Of a stretch of 64,000 nt of DNA, positions 22,928-34,450 are shown in pieces. The position numbers were made by a program, and so were the translations under genes. This DNA is from Cryptomeria japonica (Eukaryota; Streptophyta; Pinopsida; Cupressales; Cupressaceae), in contig NC_081415.1 in NCBI RefSeq assembly GCF_030272615.1, positions 375,423,392-375,487,391 on the forward strand, given 5' to 3'. Each line of letters begins with the position of its first letter. Position 1 is the first letter of the stretch. Under the pieces are notes generated by a model that saw nothing but the letters and a program-made list of their open reading frames with translations, was not told the DNA's origin and did no database searches.

Positions 22928-23900
22928 CTTTAGAAATCAAACATACTTCTTCAACAACTAACCTTCTTCTAGTCATCACACCTTTATTTTTATCACCAAT
23001 AATATGATTTTCACAATTATTCAATCTTACATACCTCAGAGTCTTTTGATTGTTCTGATTGTCAGGTTCCTCCACTTCTTCACCGACATCAACAATATCC
23101 GCATGCTTTGATCTCTTTCCCAAGGTTCTCATCCAACTTTGAATTTGTACTTTTTACTATTTTTCTCAATCTCTTATTATAGCACCAGTAGGATTTTCTC
23201 TTTGTATAATATCTCAAGAAAATTCGTTCATCACTTCTAGCATCAAACTTTCCTATATCCTCATCTCTTTTGATATAACATTTGCTACCAAATACTCTTA
23301 AGTATCTCATAGTAGGAACATGACCAAAGCATATCTCATAAGAAGTCTTACATGTATCACCTTTAATATGAACTCTGTTGAATGTGTAAACAACAGTGCT
23401 AATAACTTCTCTCTAGTAGATCTTTGGAACATTTCCTTCAATCAACATAGTCCTTGCAACATCCAAAGTAGTTTTGTTCTTCCTCTCTACAACTCCATTC
23501 TGTTGAGGGGTTCAAGGAGTAGATAATTGTCTTCTAATTTTATGTTTCTCACAAAGTAAATTGAACTCACCGGAACAAAATTCTCCACCTTTGTCAGATC
23601 TCAGACACTTCACCTTCAATCTAGATTCAGTCTCAACTTGATTTTGTCCAATGCTTCTGATTTCTCCTTCAAAAAGACAACCCACATCATCCTGGAATAA
23701 TAATCAATTAGCAACATAAAATACCTATCACCATGCACACTTCTAACATTTGTAGGTCCACATAGGTTAGTATGCACAAGATCTAGCAATCCATCAAATG
23801 TATACTATTTTCTCTTGAAAAAAATCCTTGTTTGCTTACCCAACTGACATTCCTTACATATCGGATTAGCAGGCTTAACAATCTTAGGCAGATCTTTAAC
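22928..23900 (-). pseudogene. pol: Copia B integrase, degenerate
   Basis: The region between the pre-integrase block and RT. The minus-strand text contains CKECQLGKQTR (zinc-binding end of the pre-integrase domain) near 23,850-23,820 and a core region broken by stops (23,800-23,310). Then comes the conserved MRYLRVFGSKCYIKRD motif and the block to 23,089 that follows the catalytic core in copia integrases, and a linker to RT at 23,132-22,866. Only fragments are open. The order between gag and RT confirms Ty1/copia. Confidence 0.8.
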
Positions 23901-24969
23901 AACTTGAGTAGAACTGATCTTAATCATTGAATCAAAATTAACATGACACATTCTCCTATGCCACAACCAACTCCCATCTATAACACCTTCATCAACAACA
24001 CAATAACAGTTCTTATGATTCCTATACTTTGAATTAGACTTGTAAGACTTATCATACTTCTCATGATTCTCATATCTATCATTCCTATCATGCTTATCAA
24101 ACTTATCATGCATGTCATATTTAACTATTTTCTTTGGACATCTAGAAGAAAAATGTCCTATCTTATTATAAGAGAAATATTTTAGAGGTAGTTTTCCATC
24201 ATACTTATCGGCTCCTTTAGGCAATCTCCAAGCAATCAATGCTTCAAGCTCATCCAACTTTCTTTCTTGCTCTTCCATCTCTCTTCTTTCCCTTTCATAT
24301 CTAGATATGTTGCACTCATCAGGATCAAACTTCTACTTTCTGGGCACAGATGATGATTCTCTAAATGTTGTCTCAGACTTTGTATGTGATTCTCCGAATT
24401 TGCTCAGCTCAAATGCAACAATCTTTCCAAGCAACATATCTCTTGTCACTACAGTCACACTTCAGATCTCATCTATGACAACTACCTTATGTTTATAAGA
24501 AGGAGGCAATGATCTCAATACCTTAGCAACAATTTCATCTTCCTCAAGGGTTCCACCGACACATCTGATACCTAGGACAAGGCCATTCACCTTCGCCATG
24601 AATGAGTGTACATTCTCATCATCTCCCATCTTCAACATCTCATATTTTCCTTTTAAACTCTGCAACTTATCAACTTCCACTTGTTTCTCTCCTTCATACA
24701 AGATTTCAAGCTTCTCCCAGATCTCATGTGCAATCTGAAGTCCCATTACATTTATCATTTTAGAATCAGTCAGGGCACTAAGCATGTTCAACTTCATTGA
24801 TCTCATCAACAGTAATCAGTCCATTCAAAGGAGTAGAATAGGCATTCTATGTAATATTCTCCAAGACATTCAAGTGCACTTCCATCCGGTTCATCTATAT
24901 AGCATAGTTACTTCCATCTAATCTTGGACTATCCTTCTTAAAGATAACACCTCCACTTCTAGTTACCAT
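23901..24969 (-). pseudogene. gag: Copia B gag and pre-integrase region, degenerate
   Basis: The minus-strand ATG at 24,969 starts a gag with the usual F/LDGSNYAIW-type opening, where the Trp codon is now TAG. Then 24,809-24,462 encodes the capsid-like domain (ALTDSKMINVMG, HEIWEKLEILYEGEKQV, SFMAKVNGLV, LRSLPPSYKHKV). The zinc knuckle near 24,170-24,130 reads YFSYNKIGHFSSRC: the His and last Cys remain, while both first Cys codons have become Tyr (TGT to TAT-type change). The pre-integrase motif SWLWHRRMCHVNFDSM follows at about 23,990-23,930. A protease active site was not found by eye. Confidence 0.8.
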
Positions 24970-25011
24970 CCTGGATCTCCTCAAGTGGTTAATCTTCTTC
25001 CGGAGGATCTA

Positions 25012-25023
25012 GCTCTGATACCA
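25012..25023 (-). promoter_or_regulatory. Primer-binding site of copia B (tRNA-iMet type)
   Basis: The plus-strand gctctgatacca is TGGTATCAGAGC on the element strand, the classical plant copia site complementary to the 3' end of initiator methionine tRNA. It lies two bases after the 5' LTR end (ATAACA). Confidence 0.95.
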
Positions 25024-25025
25024 AT

Positions 25026-26244
25026 TGTTATGGGGGTTGAATCAATTCTCACTGGATCTACACACATAATCACAAATACAGATCTAATAAACCACAATGG
25101 TAACATAACTAAGCGAATTGAAAGCACATCACACAACACCAAGATTTTTGACGTATAAAACTCAGTTAAGGCAAAAATCACAGTGGGAACCTACCCATAG
25201 TAAGATGATACTCTGCAGTAGTATGTGTAAATATTACAATAGGGAATGCACATGCATTTAGACACACTACCTAGAGCTCACTGCTCAAAAGATAATGGCC
25301 CGGAAGACTCCAACCCTCGGGGAAGTCTCACTAACTTAGAACAAGATTCAGACTACAATCCAGAAGGAATAAACTGAAAGAATAACATCTCCAAATGCCT
25401 GATTACAGTTTCAGTTAAGCACAAATGCCTTCTCTGCAACACCAATCTCTCCTCAATCACAACACCAGAAGACAAGTCACTTGTTCGCACATACACCACT
25501 CTCTGATAATGCAAACACTACCTCGACATCTAAATTACATGACAACTTCACCTATTTATACAAATCATGAACCTTGACAACAAGGTCGGCTAAACCCTCA
25601 ACTCACAATTACAAAATTACATCACACGATACAAAGATCAACCATCGAACCAATATGATGATTTACATAACATAACATGGACCTAATTCAAATTCTGAAA
25701 TGCGCAACACCACCAGAAATCATGCCAAGATCAACCGCAACACGCTACACCACCAGAAATACCGTATAACACAAAAAACATCACCAATTCATTAGAAACC
25801 ATCAAAAACTTGCACACCGATCAATACAGATCATTAAAACAAATAAGACACAATTAAGAAACACCAGCAAGCATGTTAGAATCATCAATAACAACTATAC
25901 CGACACTACTTATTAAATCTTCACCTGTCAATGTCTGAAAACTCAAGAACACAACCAATCGACAACTATCACGAAGAAAGATAACTTGCGCAACACCAAA
26001 TCATGAACCATCTTAAATGAAGATACACAAGACCATTCCAAACAATATCCCAAAATCATAGCACAAGATCTCATCACACCAGAATATACCGAACTCTGCA
26101 AAGCACGAAGACAACAAAACAAAACTGCAAAACATGATCATAAGATCTTCTCAATCTGCAAACACCGGATCAAATCACAAGAATATGTTGACATCAATGA
26201 CAAAAACATATCCTAGAAGTAGCAATGTCCAACAATCTCCAACA
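25026..26244 (-). repeat. Copia B 5' LTR
   Basis: On the element strand it starts TGTTGGAGATTGTTGGACATT at 26,244 and ends CCCCCATAACA at 25,026, next to the primer-binding site. It aligns with 11,827-13,080, with many substitutions and a deletion near the end. Confidence 0.9.
25553..25560 (-). promoter_or_regulatory. TATA box in copia B 5' LTR
   Basis: TATAAATA on the minus strand, in the same context (gatttgtataaatagg) as the other LTR copies. This is the copy positioned to drive copia B transcription. Confidence 0.65.
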
Positions 26245-26249
26245 CTAAA
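26245..26249. repeat. Target-site duplication of copia B, right copy (ctaaa)
   Basis: Matches ctaaa at 11,822-11,826. Confidence 0.8.
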
Positions 26250-26899
26250 TACAACTATTCCACTATTCTCTTGGAAGAGAAAAAAATATTTATTGATTAA
26301 CAAAGGTAAGAGTAGAACATTCTTACATAAAAGATAATTTTCAACTGAAAGGATTAATGTATAAAGTTATGACTTCATAGTAGACCCATAAACTTATCCA
26401 CTCACAAAGATATGTTAACCGCAAGCATCAATGTAATATTTTATATTATGCATCATTTTGATAAGATAATCTTATAAAAATACATTCATTATTTCATCAT
26501 ATAGCTATTTGCATTTATTACCACATTACTTTTCTAAATTAGGTATTATGAACTATTAGGTTATCAACCAAGTTTGTCATCATTGATCTAGTTCAATTTA
26601 TTCCTCTATGTATGCTTCTTATTAAAAGCTAGGATCAACTAAATTTAAGGGAAAAAATTGAACTTGATTGATTCTACATAACTTAACCCTCTTTGTATGG
26701 TTTTATATTATATCTAGGTTTAATATTTTTTTTTTTAAGTTTACATCCTAGATTTAATATCTATTAAATTATTGATGTTGGAAACATTTATAAGTGTAGG
26801 TCAATCCACAACACTTCGAATCTTTGAGGGTTATACTTGGACAATGTTATCAAATATGATATGACTAAGGTACTTTACCTTAGGCTAGAATAAGCCATA
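26250..26899. other. A+T-rich spacer, nothing recognised
   Basis: No reading frame or repeat of note. It may be further decayed RNase H sequence of the fossil gypsy element to its right, but I see no motif that proves this. Confidence 0.4.
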
Positions 26900-27440
26900 G
26901 TTCATAAAGTTACCAAACTAGTTCTCTTGCAATTGTTGTAGAAATTGGCAAAAGTGGACCTCACACTCTTCCATTGACCTCATATAAACTAAAATATCAT
27001 TTATGAGTACAATAAATAATCAATCAAGGTAGGTATGAAAAACCTTATTTATGAGACACATGAGCATTGATGGAAAATTAGTTAAAACCCTAATGGAACT
27101 ATAGTGAAGTCATAATATTCATATTATGTACAAATCATTATTCAATGGATATGTATGTCAATATAACGTTGATGTTACCCAAAACTTAAAGCAATATTAG
27201 AGAAAAATGTAACTCCCTTAATCTACTCATAAATCAGCTCTCATTAACAAGGGTAATAATTTGTTACCATCATTTGGTAATCAATGCAAAAGAAAAGGGT
27301 TTGGTCCTTATTTTCAAAGATGATATGTACAACCAAGGTTATACTGAAGGGAATGTTCCTCTTCTCCAATAATTACTCAAGCTATAGATTAAGTTCAATG
27401 AGATCATATGTCGTCACCCTATAAGGTAGGTTGTTCTCTA
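26900..27440 (-). pseudogene. Ancient Ty3/gypsy reverse transcriptase fossil
   Basis: Without any long open frame, the minus strand still reads through recognisable RT blocks in order. These are a degraded start with LLEKRNIPFS and FFCIDYQMM (about 27,390-27,260), YEYYDFTIVPLGF (about 27,125-27,085; consensus YEF-MPFGL), and NKVFHTYLD followed by VLINDILVYMRSMEECEVHF (about 27,060-26,950; consensus YIDDILIYS with a following EEH). The catalytic D-D has become N-D and there are several stops. It represents a gypsy lineage different from G1 and G2 and is the oldest recognisable element here. Confidence 0.7.
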
Positions 27441-28360
27441 GGAATGAGATCAATATGTTCAAGTATATAGAATGCTTTGGTTGTGTACTAAGAATGGCAC
27501 TTGGAAAAAAAAATATAAACTTCCTAAAAAGGGTGATTTTCTAGAGTGACTATTGTTGTGGATGAGAATATTTTCTGTTTGGTTTACTTCTTAGGTCATT
27601 TTCATACCTTGTTGGTCAAGATTATTTAGGGAATTTTATTTTTCTTATGAATCATTGTGGTGTATCTTGTATATATTCACGCTCTTTTTGTAGGCACACC
27701 GCAACCATTATATAGATTATTGTTATTTTATTATATTTATATTATTATATTTTACATGATTAAGTGTTAAAAATCTTAATATGGGGATAACTAATTCTAT
27801 AGCTAATCTGAAAATAGTTTAAGAGTGAAAGATTGTGTAGGATTAGTACACCTTTCTAAGATTAAGGATTATATTTTTTTTTACTTGAAAATAAGTATGC
27901 ACTTGTCTTACATCCAAAGATGATTTGGAAAATTAGAAACATTAAAAAAATTAAGTTTTTGAGGGTTTTTATTTGAAACTTTTATTTGTAGGTTATTTAT
28001 GGTGATTGATGGAGTAGACTAAAACTTACCATTAGATCCCAAACATAAAAAAAACCGATTTCACCTTTTGTTATGTAGATAGATTAGACATTGGAGATCA
28101 ATTTTGTATTTTTCAGATGCTTCTTGTAATACTTTATTGCTGGATTTTTCTTGGAGTGAATATCAATCCCATCATTGTGTCTAATTTAGTCTGAAAAACT
28201 ATTAAATTTATTGATCTTAAAATTAGATTTGAAAGAAAAATCTATTAATTTTCTCTCTATAAACATATAGAAGAATATTTAATTGTTATGTAATAATATG
28301 TAAGTATATATGTCATAATAAACTAGACATTAAAAATAATAATCAAATTTGATGATATTG
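27441..28360. other. A+T-rich spacer, nothing recognised
   Basis: About 920 bp without a supported gene or repeat. Its right edge is the 3' terminus of LINE B. Confidence 0.5.
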
Positions 28361-28556
28361 TTTTTGATTAAGAAAGCAGCGAGAACTAGGGCACTGACCC
28401 TTTACATAGTATGAACTATAAACAACACCATAATAGTACTATAACTGCGCATAAACAACACTAAAAGGAACATTCATCCATAAGACAAAAACATAAGGAG
28501 AGTTTGGAAAAACAAAACATAGAGAACCCCAACCAAAATAAAAAACCAAAAACAAA

Positions 28557-28829
28557 CTAAGGGGCAGACTTGTGAACCCCTAACATCTCAATGACCCTAT
28601 TCTAGTCATTGTACAAAAACTTATACAACTCCCTGGCCTCCTCCTTGTTCGCATCATCAACAACAATACACTCCCTTAGGAGGGAGAGAGTCAGTGCCAA
28701 GCTATGAAGCACCTACAGACAGAAATTGTTAAAGCTAATAATTTGGTTGTCCCAAACATCCAACCTGCATTTAATCTCTTTTATCTCATCAGTGATGGCC
28801 TTTAAATCTAAGAACTTGCCCATGCTTTC
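28557..28829 (-). pseudogene. LINE B ORF3, C-terminal end
   Basis: This is the C-terminal 90 residues of the LINE B third ORF, on the far side of gypsy G2 from the rest. The frame begins ESMGKFLDLKAITDEIKEIK, directly in phase with the codons that stop at the gypsy insertion point at 47,242 (GHIES). It is charged and helical, with one in-frame TAG (Q codon position) near 28,720, and ends KSAP-stop. No known domain. Confidence 0.8.
28825..28829. repeat. Target-site duplication of gypsy G2, left copy (ctttc)
   Basis: ctttc precedes the LTR start TGTAGTC. The partner ctttc is at 47,238-47,242 after the right LTR. The LINE B coding frame confirms that these five bases are a single site in the empty locus. 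Confidence 0.92.
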
Positions 28830-30204
28830 TGTAGTCACACAAATCTGTCCAGCTTAATTAAATAAATATTCGCTATTTATTTGATTAAAAATCCACTAGC
28901 CATCAATTAATTAAATTAATATTTAATTAATTCATCTCCAAATATTCTCCTATTAATTAAATAAATTATTCAGTTTATTTTAATTAATTCATTAAACCAA
29001 ATTCCAATCAATTAAATAAATAAAATCTATTTATTTAATTAAATCCCCCTTTTCCTCTTTTAAATAAAACATTTATTTAAATCATTATCCCCCCCACTTG
29101 CATTTTCTTACAAATGCAACTTGCACACATTTATTGAAATAAATGAATTTTTATTTTAATAAAATCCTATTTTCCCTCACCCACCAAATCCAATTGCATT
29201 CCTAAATCCCCTTCTAGATTCTTCTAAACCCTTCCTAATTAGCCTAATCCATCCCCTAATTATTGTCACATTCTTAAGTAAAATGGAGTCACTTCTCAAA
29301 GAATTCAAAAGTCTTTGAAAAGCATTTAATGCTTTGTGTGTTCAACAAATTAACCCCCAAAGTCTTCCAAGACCACTAATGGCTCTTACATGACCATTTA
29401 TGGCTCTTACATAACCATTTATGGTTATTTCAAATTTGTCTCCCCAAACATTTATTGTTTTTGACCATATTTATCCTTTTTACACTTGCACAAGAGTTTA
29501 TCCATTGGATAAAAGCTTTATTCTTTGAATAAAGAGTTTATTCATTCAACTAACCTTGACTTTAACTCCCAAGGTCATATCAAGCATTTAATGCTTATTC
29601 CCTCTCCTCTCAACCTATCTCACATTGACACTTGTCATCTTGAGATTGGGTTGAAAGCCCTCACATGGATTTGAAATCATTCAATCCTGACCCTTGTTGA
29701 GATTGCTCAATCTCAACCATCCATTGCTCCATTTTCCCTATAAATAGAGCCCATTTCTTCATAATCCAGATCCTGAAAACTTGTATGCATTTAACCTATA
29801 GGCATTTTAGAGAGCATTTAGCATAGCAAACTAAAATCTTGTTATTTTGGTTAAAATCAATCATTTCAATAGCATCTAGTATTGTAGATTTTCATTTTAC
29901 ATTTAGAGAAAAATACTCAAATCTCAATCCTCCATAAGCATCCATAGTGCAAAAAGCTGCTGAGAGCTACACTATTTTGGAACTTGGAGAGGAGAGGAAC
30001 AAGGGAGAAGGAGCTAAGAGCATGCTAAGAGGCATTTGGAGATGCCTTATTATCTTTGTTTCATTTGTTAGATATATTAGCATGATTTTAGTGTCTCTTT
30101 TGATATGCATGTTCAGATTAGTTTTTGATTGACTAACACTAACGATTTTCTTGTGTCTTGTGGTATTTGTCATTTGCTATCCTTGTCCATTTAGCAGAGC
30201 ATCT
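28830..30204 (+). repeat. G2 5' LTR (1,375 bp)
   Basis: Starts TGTAGTCACAC and ends AGCAGAGCATCT (the expected final A is T here; the other copy ends CATCA). A+T-rich in the first 400 bp with many aattaaat blocks. TATA box at 29,739. Confidence 0.93.
29739..29746 (+). promoter_or_regulatory. TATA box of G2 5' LTR
   Basis: ccctataaatagagccc is a strong plant TATA context, identical in the 3' LTR at 46,772-46,779. Transcription would start shortly downstream, near 29,770-29,780 (inference). Confidence 0.75.
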
Positions 30205-30206
30205 TT

Positions 30207-30224
30207 TGGTGAACCCGACATGAA
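30207..30224 (+). promoter_or_regulatory. Primer-binding site of G2
   Basis: TGGTGAACCCGACATGAA lies two bases after the LTR end and begins TGG, as needed to pair with a tRNA CCA end. I cannot name the tRNA with certainty. Confidence 0.75.
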
Positions 30225-32880
30225 TCCAAACACCAAAAAGATCATTTTTTTAACCAATAACATGTTTGAATGTTGAAAATGTCATACAGGTTGTGTTTTG
30301 GCGCTATTGAACTCATTCTAGCGTTATCGATACTTATGGTTTTAGTGCTATTATATCAAGTTCAGCGCTTTTGACACTGTTTTGGCGTGTTTGACATTGT
30401 TTTGGCGCTATTCACCCTGTTTCAGCACTTTTGCCTTCTCTGTCTTTCCCTTTCTTTTAATGCGTTTGTGTTAAATAGCGCCTCTGTTCAAACACAGACT
30501 AGCGCTATTGTAACAGAATGTTGTAAAAAGCACCTTGTAACCGAAAAAAATGAAAGTTTTTAGGCTTGTGGAAGCCCCCCCTAGACATGAATTTTACTAA
30601 CCAGTTGTTGTTTGTGTAGGTTTAAAACTCACCATTAAAAATCACAAACTTTCTTTTTGGTGCTTTAAAACTTGAACAAAGAAAATTTCCTTGCTTTCTA
30701 GTTAGGGTCACTTGTCTTTGGTGCATTAAAACTAAACAAAACAAACATTTGTTTTCTTGCAAGTTAGGAAACACACTTCATTTGGGGCTTAAAATCAACA
30801 AATCTATTTTTCTTGCATCAAAAGAATTTACACTCCACACTTCTATTTTTGGTGTACATAAAATACACAATCCACTTGTTTAAACTTTTTGGCAAAGCGA
30901 TCTTTCTTTATACGTGCTTCAAATTTAGTTGACCAGGATTTCCAATTTCTAGATTACAACACATTTTGCCATTGAAGTTAAAAAGAACACCATGACTGTT
31001 GGAGCAACATCTCCAAATAGTTAGATCACATTGCAATGACAGATTAAAAAGAACAAGTGTTTTTCGTGCTTGGCACACTTGTGCAAAAAGTCGGTCGAGT
31101 GGTCCTACTTCTAACACACACTATCCTCTCCCTTGGCTTTCGTGGTCCTAGGTGCAAGAGAAAAGTGTTAGTAACACTCAAAATTTTATCTTTTTAAGAG
31201 AGGCCTGCCAAGAGACACATCACTCTTGGGAGCGACCTCGTGCGGTAAATCCTTCGAGTTGCTATAGAAATCAGGTGAGAGCGAAACTTGTAGCCTTGGG
31301 TATAGCTGTTCCTACAGTGTAACTGGCCGAAAGGACAAATGGGCCCCACCACTAGTTACAAGGCTCTTAAGTGAGTCACTGCAGAATGAACTTATGTCCA
31401 AAAACATCGAACATAACTAAACACCTTTAAGTAGTAGCCCACCCGTTCTATTGATTGAGGATATTTGTGATATAATTTAATGCAAGAGCATAGATGGTTT
31501 TGCTCCCAAGATACTCACCATACATATTTCCTTGAGTAGAAACATAGCTTTTTGAAAAGTCACTTGTGGCTTGATAAAAGTGGTGACTCCCCCATCATAG
31601 GGATCATCTATTTGTTATGCTCGTGCAAGACTTAGTATATCACATCCTTACCTGCCAAGGCGGGATTCATAAGGTATGTAGTACCAAAGTCGAAAAAATA
31701 TCAAGATGTGGGCTAAATTTATCACAAGTGACCATTTGACCTTAGGGATAAAAAGTATTTGAAGTGTGTTCATTTTAGTCAAAGACCAAGTGCAGATTGA
31801 GCCGACTTCAGGCTTTGGAAATACACCTTAAAATACATATAAAGGAAGGGTCATATACAAGTCCAAGGATTGGGTTGATCTAGACCCATACTCATTTGTG
31901 CCTTTGGGGGCAACATTCTTATGTTTGTGTGCTTGCTTTGTTTTCTTGTCAAAGAAAAATAAAAAAATCACTTCCAAAAACAAAGTATTCATCCAAACAA
32001 ACACATCAAAAACAAAGTGCAAACAACAAAAGTATCAAAAACTTTATGACCATTCTTCACATCTTGCGAAAGAAGAAGCGTCATCAAAATATCAACTTGA
32101 AAAGAAGACCATTAAGCTCAAAGGCTTTGATCAAAAGGAGGAAATTCTTCTATATAAATAGACAAATCTTTGTCTCCCATAGAGTCTTTTTGTGTCACAT
32201 GCACCTCTACCTTCAAGGCAAAACAAACGAATTTGATTCAGAATCATTGAACCGCAGAGCTTTTATGCAATATAGAGCTCTGAGTTATCACAAAAACCAA
32301 GGAGGTAAGATTAATCCCAACTTTTTCCCAAACGTCTGTATCACATACAACACAGCTCGAGAAATACCACCAACACCCGAAAGGGAAGAGGTAGAGTTTT
32401 TCCCATTTGTGACACAAAGTTTTTATTGAAGTTGAAAACATTTTTCATCCATTATCTTACGCATACATCATCACTTCATCATCAATCCGTCCCAACTCTC
32501 AAAACATTAAGAGGTTCTTGTCCCAAGTTCTCTTTTAGATATTGCTTGAATCAAACACATCACATCACTTTTTAGATTGTTTCTACATCTAGGATAAGCT
32601 CATCCTAAGAGACACATCTACGCAGGTTAAAACTAGTTCATGAGTGAATCCTCTCATTACTAGGTAGTTCAATCTATAACACATCTCAGATTTCTCTACA
32701 CCTTATCACATCAAATCTTATCAAAACAAATAAGCAATTCAAAAAAGGAAATTTTGGTTACATCTACCTTGAAAGTGCTAGAGATCTACATGCAACACAA
32801 ATCACCAACCATCAATCTCTCATTTTATCAAAAACTCATCATCATTTTCACTCAACTTCAACAAAGACTCATAAAGCAAA
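30225..32880 (+). other. G2 long 5' leader
   Basis: This is 2.66 kb between the primer-binding site and the gag start. It contains the AGCGCT-type motif cluster (30,299-30,510), a less A+T-rich stretch (31,190-31,400) and an A-rich stretch (31,930-32,880). A 177-residue frame at 31,896-32,429 has Lys-rich low-complexity content and no recognisable family, so I do not call it a gene. Very long leaders are usual in Tat elements. Confidence 0.7.
30299..30510 (+). repeat. Cluster of about ten GCGCTATT-type motifs in G2 leader
   Basis: Degenerate copies of (A/G)GCGCTATTG recur every 15-45 bp: ggcgctattg, agcgttatcg, agtgctatta, agcgcttttg, ggcgtgtttg, ggcgctattc, agcacttttg, agcgcctctg, agcgctattg. 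The complementary form is clustered at 45,001-45,300. Confidence 0.7.
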
Positions 32881-34450
32881 ATGGCCCAAACCCAATCACA
32901 GTCAAGGCAATGAGAAATAGAAATGGAAGAAGAAGAAGAGGAAAATCTCAATGAATTTCAAGAAGCACTTGGAGGAAATGCGAATGACGAAAACCCAAGT
33001 ACTCCTACTCCTACAACAATAGAAAGGGCTCAGCATAACCCTTTCTTTAACAGACTGTTTGACGAAATACTCAGGAGCAATGCAGATGCTCACTTTTTAA
33101 AGCTCACTCAAGAAGGAGAAAAACTTCCTTCTGACTTTGATCTTGCCCAATTAAGACAAGCATCAAAAAGACAAAGTCGCCATGAAGAGGAAAGAGGTAG
33201 AGATCCCATCAGATAGAACATTCCTCGAGGTAACCCACCACCTCCTCCTCCAAATGAAATGGAGATGTTGTGGCAACAAGTCGAGAATCTCGCCCAACAA
33301 CTTCATAGTGGTGTCAAAACTAACCAATTCTCACTCAATGACATTTGTCCCTATCCTTTTGATAGAAATCTTTACATGCCACCCTTTCCACGAGGATTCG
33401 AAACACCCAAATTTGAAAAATATAGAGGAAATGGAGATCCTCGTGATCATGTCAGAGAATTTCATTCCGCTTGTCTCGAAGTAGCATATGAAGACACATA
33501 CCTAATGCGCCTCTTTCCCCAAAGCTTGGGAGGAACAACCACATCATGGTTTTCCCGACTACCAGGTGGCATTAGAACATTTGAGGAACTCATCTAGAAG
33601 TTCCTAGCTCATTACTCTCATAATATTGAACGCAACATCACCATGGCTGATCTGTGCAACACCAAACAAAAACCAGGCGAACTATTCTCAGTATTCCTGC
33701 AACGATGGCGTCAAATGTCTAGCAGATGTTCTCTTCAGTTACCTGAATGAGAACTAGTGGAAATATTCATTTCCAACTTAAACGAAGAAATGGAATTTCA
33801 CCTAGATGTCAAAGACACAGACTCTTTTAATGATATGATCACCAAGGGTTTGAAATGTGAAAGGGCACTTATCAAGAAAGGACTCATCAAAATCTATAAT
33901 GAACCAAAGGATGGTCCTCACCCACGCTTCAATAGTGATAAACCAAGCTTCTGGAACAAAAACAAGAATATCGTCAACGATGGGGTTGTGGATGCCAGGA
34001 CTATACAAAATGCACAACCTATGGTTTGGTTTGCAGGACAAAATCCTCCACCTCAGAACAACACAAATGTTCCTTCCAATCAACGTCACATCACATCTCA
34101 TGATGAACCAAGACCTCGTCAGCAAAAACAAAAACGCACATACACTCCCTTAGGGGAACCCATTGAAACAGTATTGCGACAACTCATTTCTCAAATTTTG
34201 GTCACTCTCCCTAAAACATCAAACTATGAACCTCAGGTCAAACTTGCATGGTGCAGAGATACTGAACACTGTGATTTCCATCAAGGAAGAGGACACAAGA
34301 CAAGTAATTGTCACCGATTAAAAGATCTTATTCAGGATCTTATTGACCGAGGAGAAATTGAAATTGAAGGACATGACCCAAAAACAACAAATAATGATCA
34401 TCTGATGTTCAAAAATCCACTTCCATCACAAGATCAAAGGGGTCCTTCCA
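32881..34450 (+). pseudogene. gag: G2 gag
   Basis: This is the capsid and nucleocapsid polyprotein. The ATG at 32,881 is chosen because it is the first in the pol frame; codon 11 is TGA. A Glu-rich N-terminus is followed by PYPFDRNLYMPPFPRGFETP and the retrotransposon gag core (GDPRDHVREFHSAC, LFPQSLGGTTTSWFSRLPGG, LAHYSHNIERN, FLQRWRQMSSRC). A zinc motif CDFHQGRGHKTSNCHRL sits at about 34,270-34,320. Stops: TGA (codon 11), TAG 33,216 area, TAG 33,597 area, TGA 33,750 area. Most are one-base changes from CGA or CAG codons. The frame is otherwise intact and continues into pol without a shift. Confidence 0.92.

Larger units (their letters stand above)
11827..26244 (-). mobile_element. Ty1/copia retrotransposon, copia B, complete structure with nested LINE A
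   Basis: This minus-strand element runs from the 5' LTR (26,244-25,026) through the primer-binding site (25,023-25,012), gag, integrase, RT and RNase H to the polypurine tract (13,094-13,081) and 3' LTR (13,080-11,827). The flanks carry matching ctaaa target duplications. The gag-integrase-RT-RNase H order is diagnostic for Ty1/copia. The RNase H region is split at 13,705/21,751 by LINE A; without LINE A the element is about 6.4 kb. Numerous stops, frameshifts and diverged LTRs show it is old and inactive. Confidence 0.92.
28361..28829 (-). mobile_element. LINE B, 3'-terminal segment (third piece)
   Basis: The minus strand reads from the gypsy G2 target duplication at 28,829 through the last codons of ORF3 (stop TAG at 28,559-28,557). 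It then passes through a T/G-rich 3' untranslated region ending with a small hairpin (AGGG-tcagtg-CCCT) and ctttcttaatcaaaaa at 28,361. The remainder of LINE B continues at 47,243 on the other side of G2. Confidence 0.85.

Noticed and set aside
11853-26234. Earlier choice of copia B borders at 11,853 and 26,234
   Set aside because: Alignment with the copia A LTR extends to GTTGTTGC-AACA (11,827), and TGTTGGAGAT at 26,244 gives a matching ctaaa duplication, which the shorter borders lack.
29947-30132. 61-codon frame inside both G2 LTRs
   Set aside because: It lies in the non-coding LTR near the end of U5; its presence at 46,980 only reflects LTR identity.
31896-32429. 177-codon plus-strand frame in the G2 leader
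   Set aside because: Lys/Asn/Gln-rich low-complexity content from an A-rich leader, and no similarity to gag or any domain I know; kept only as a remark in the leader entry.
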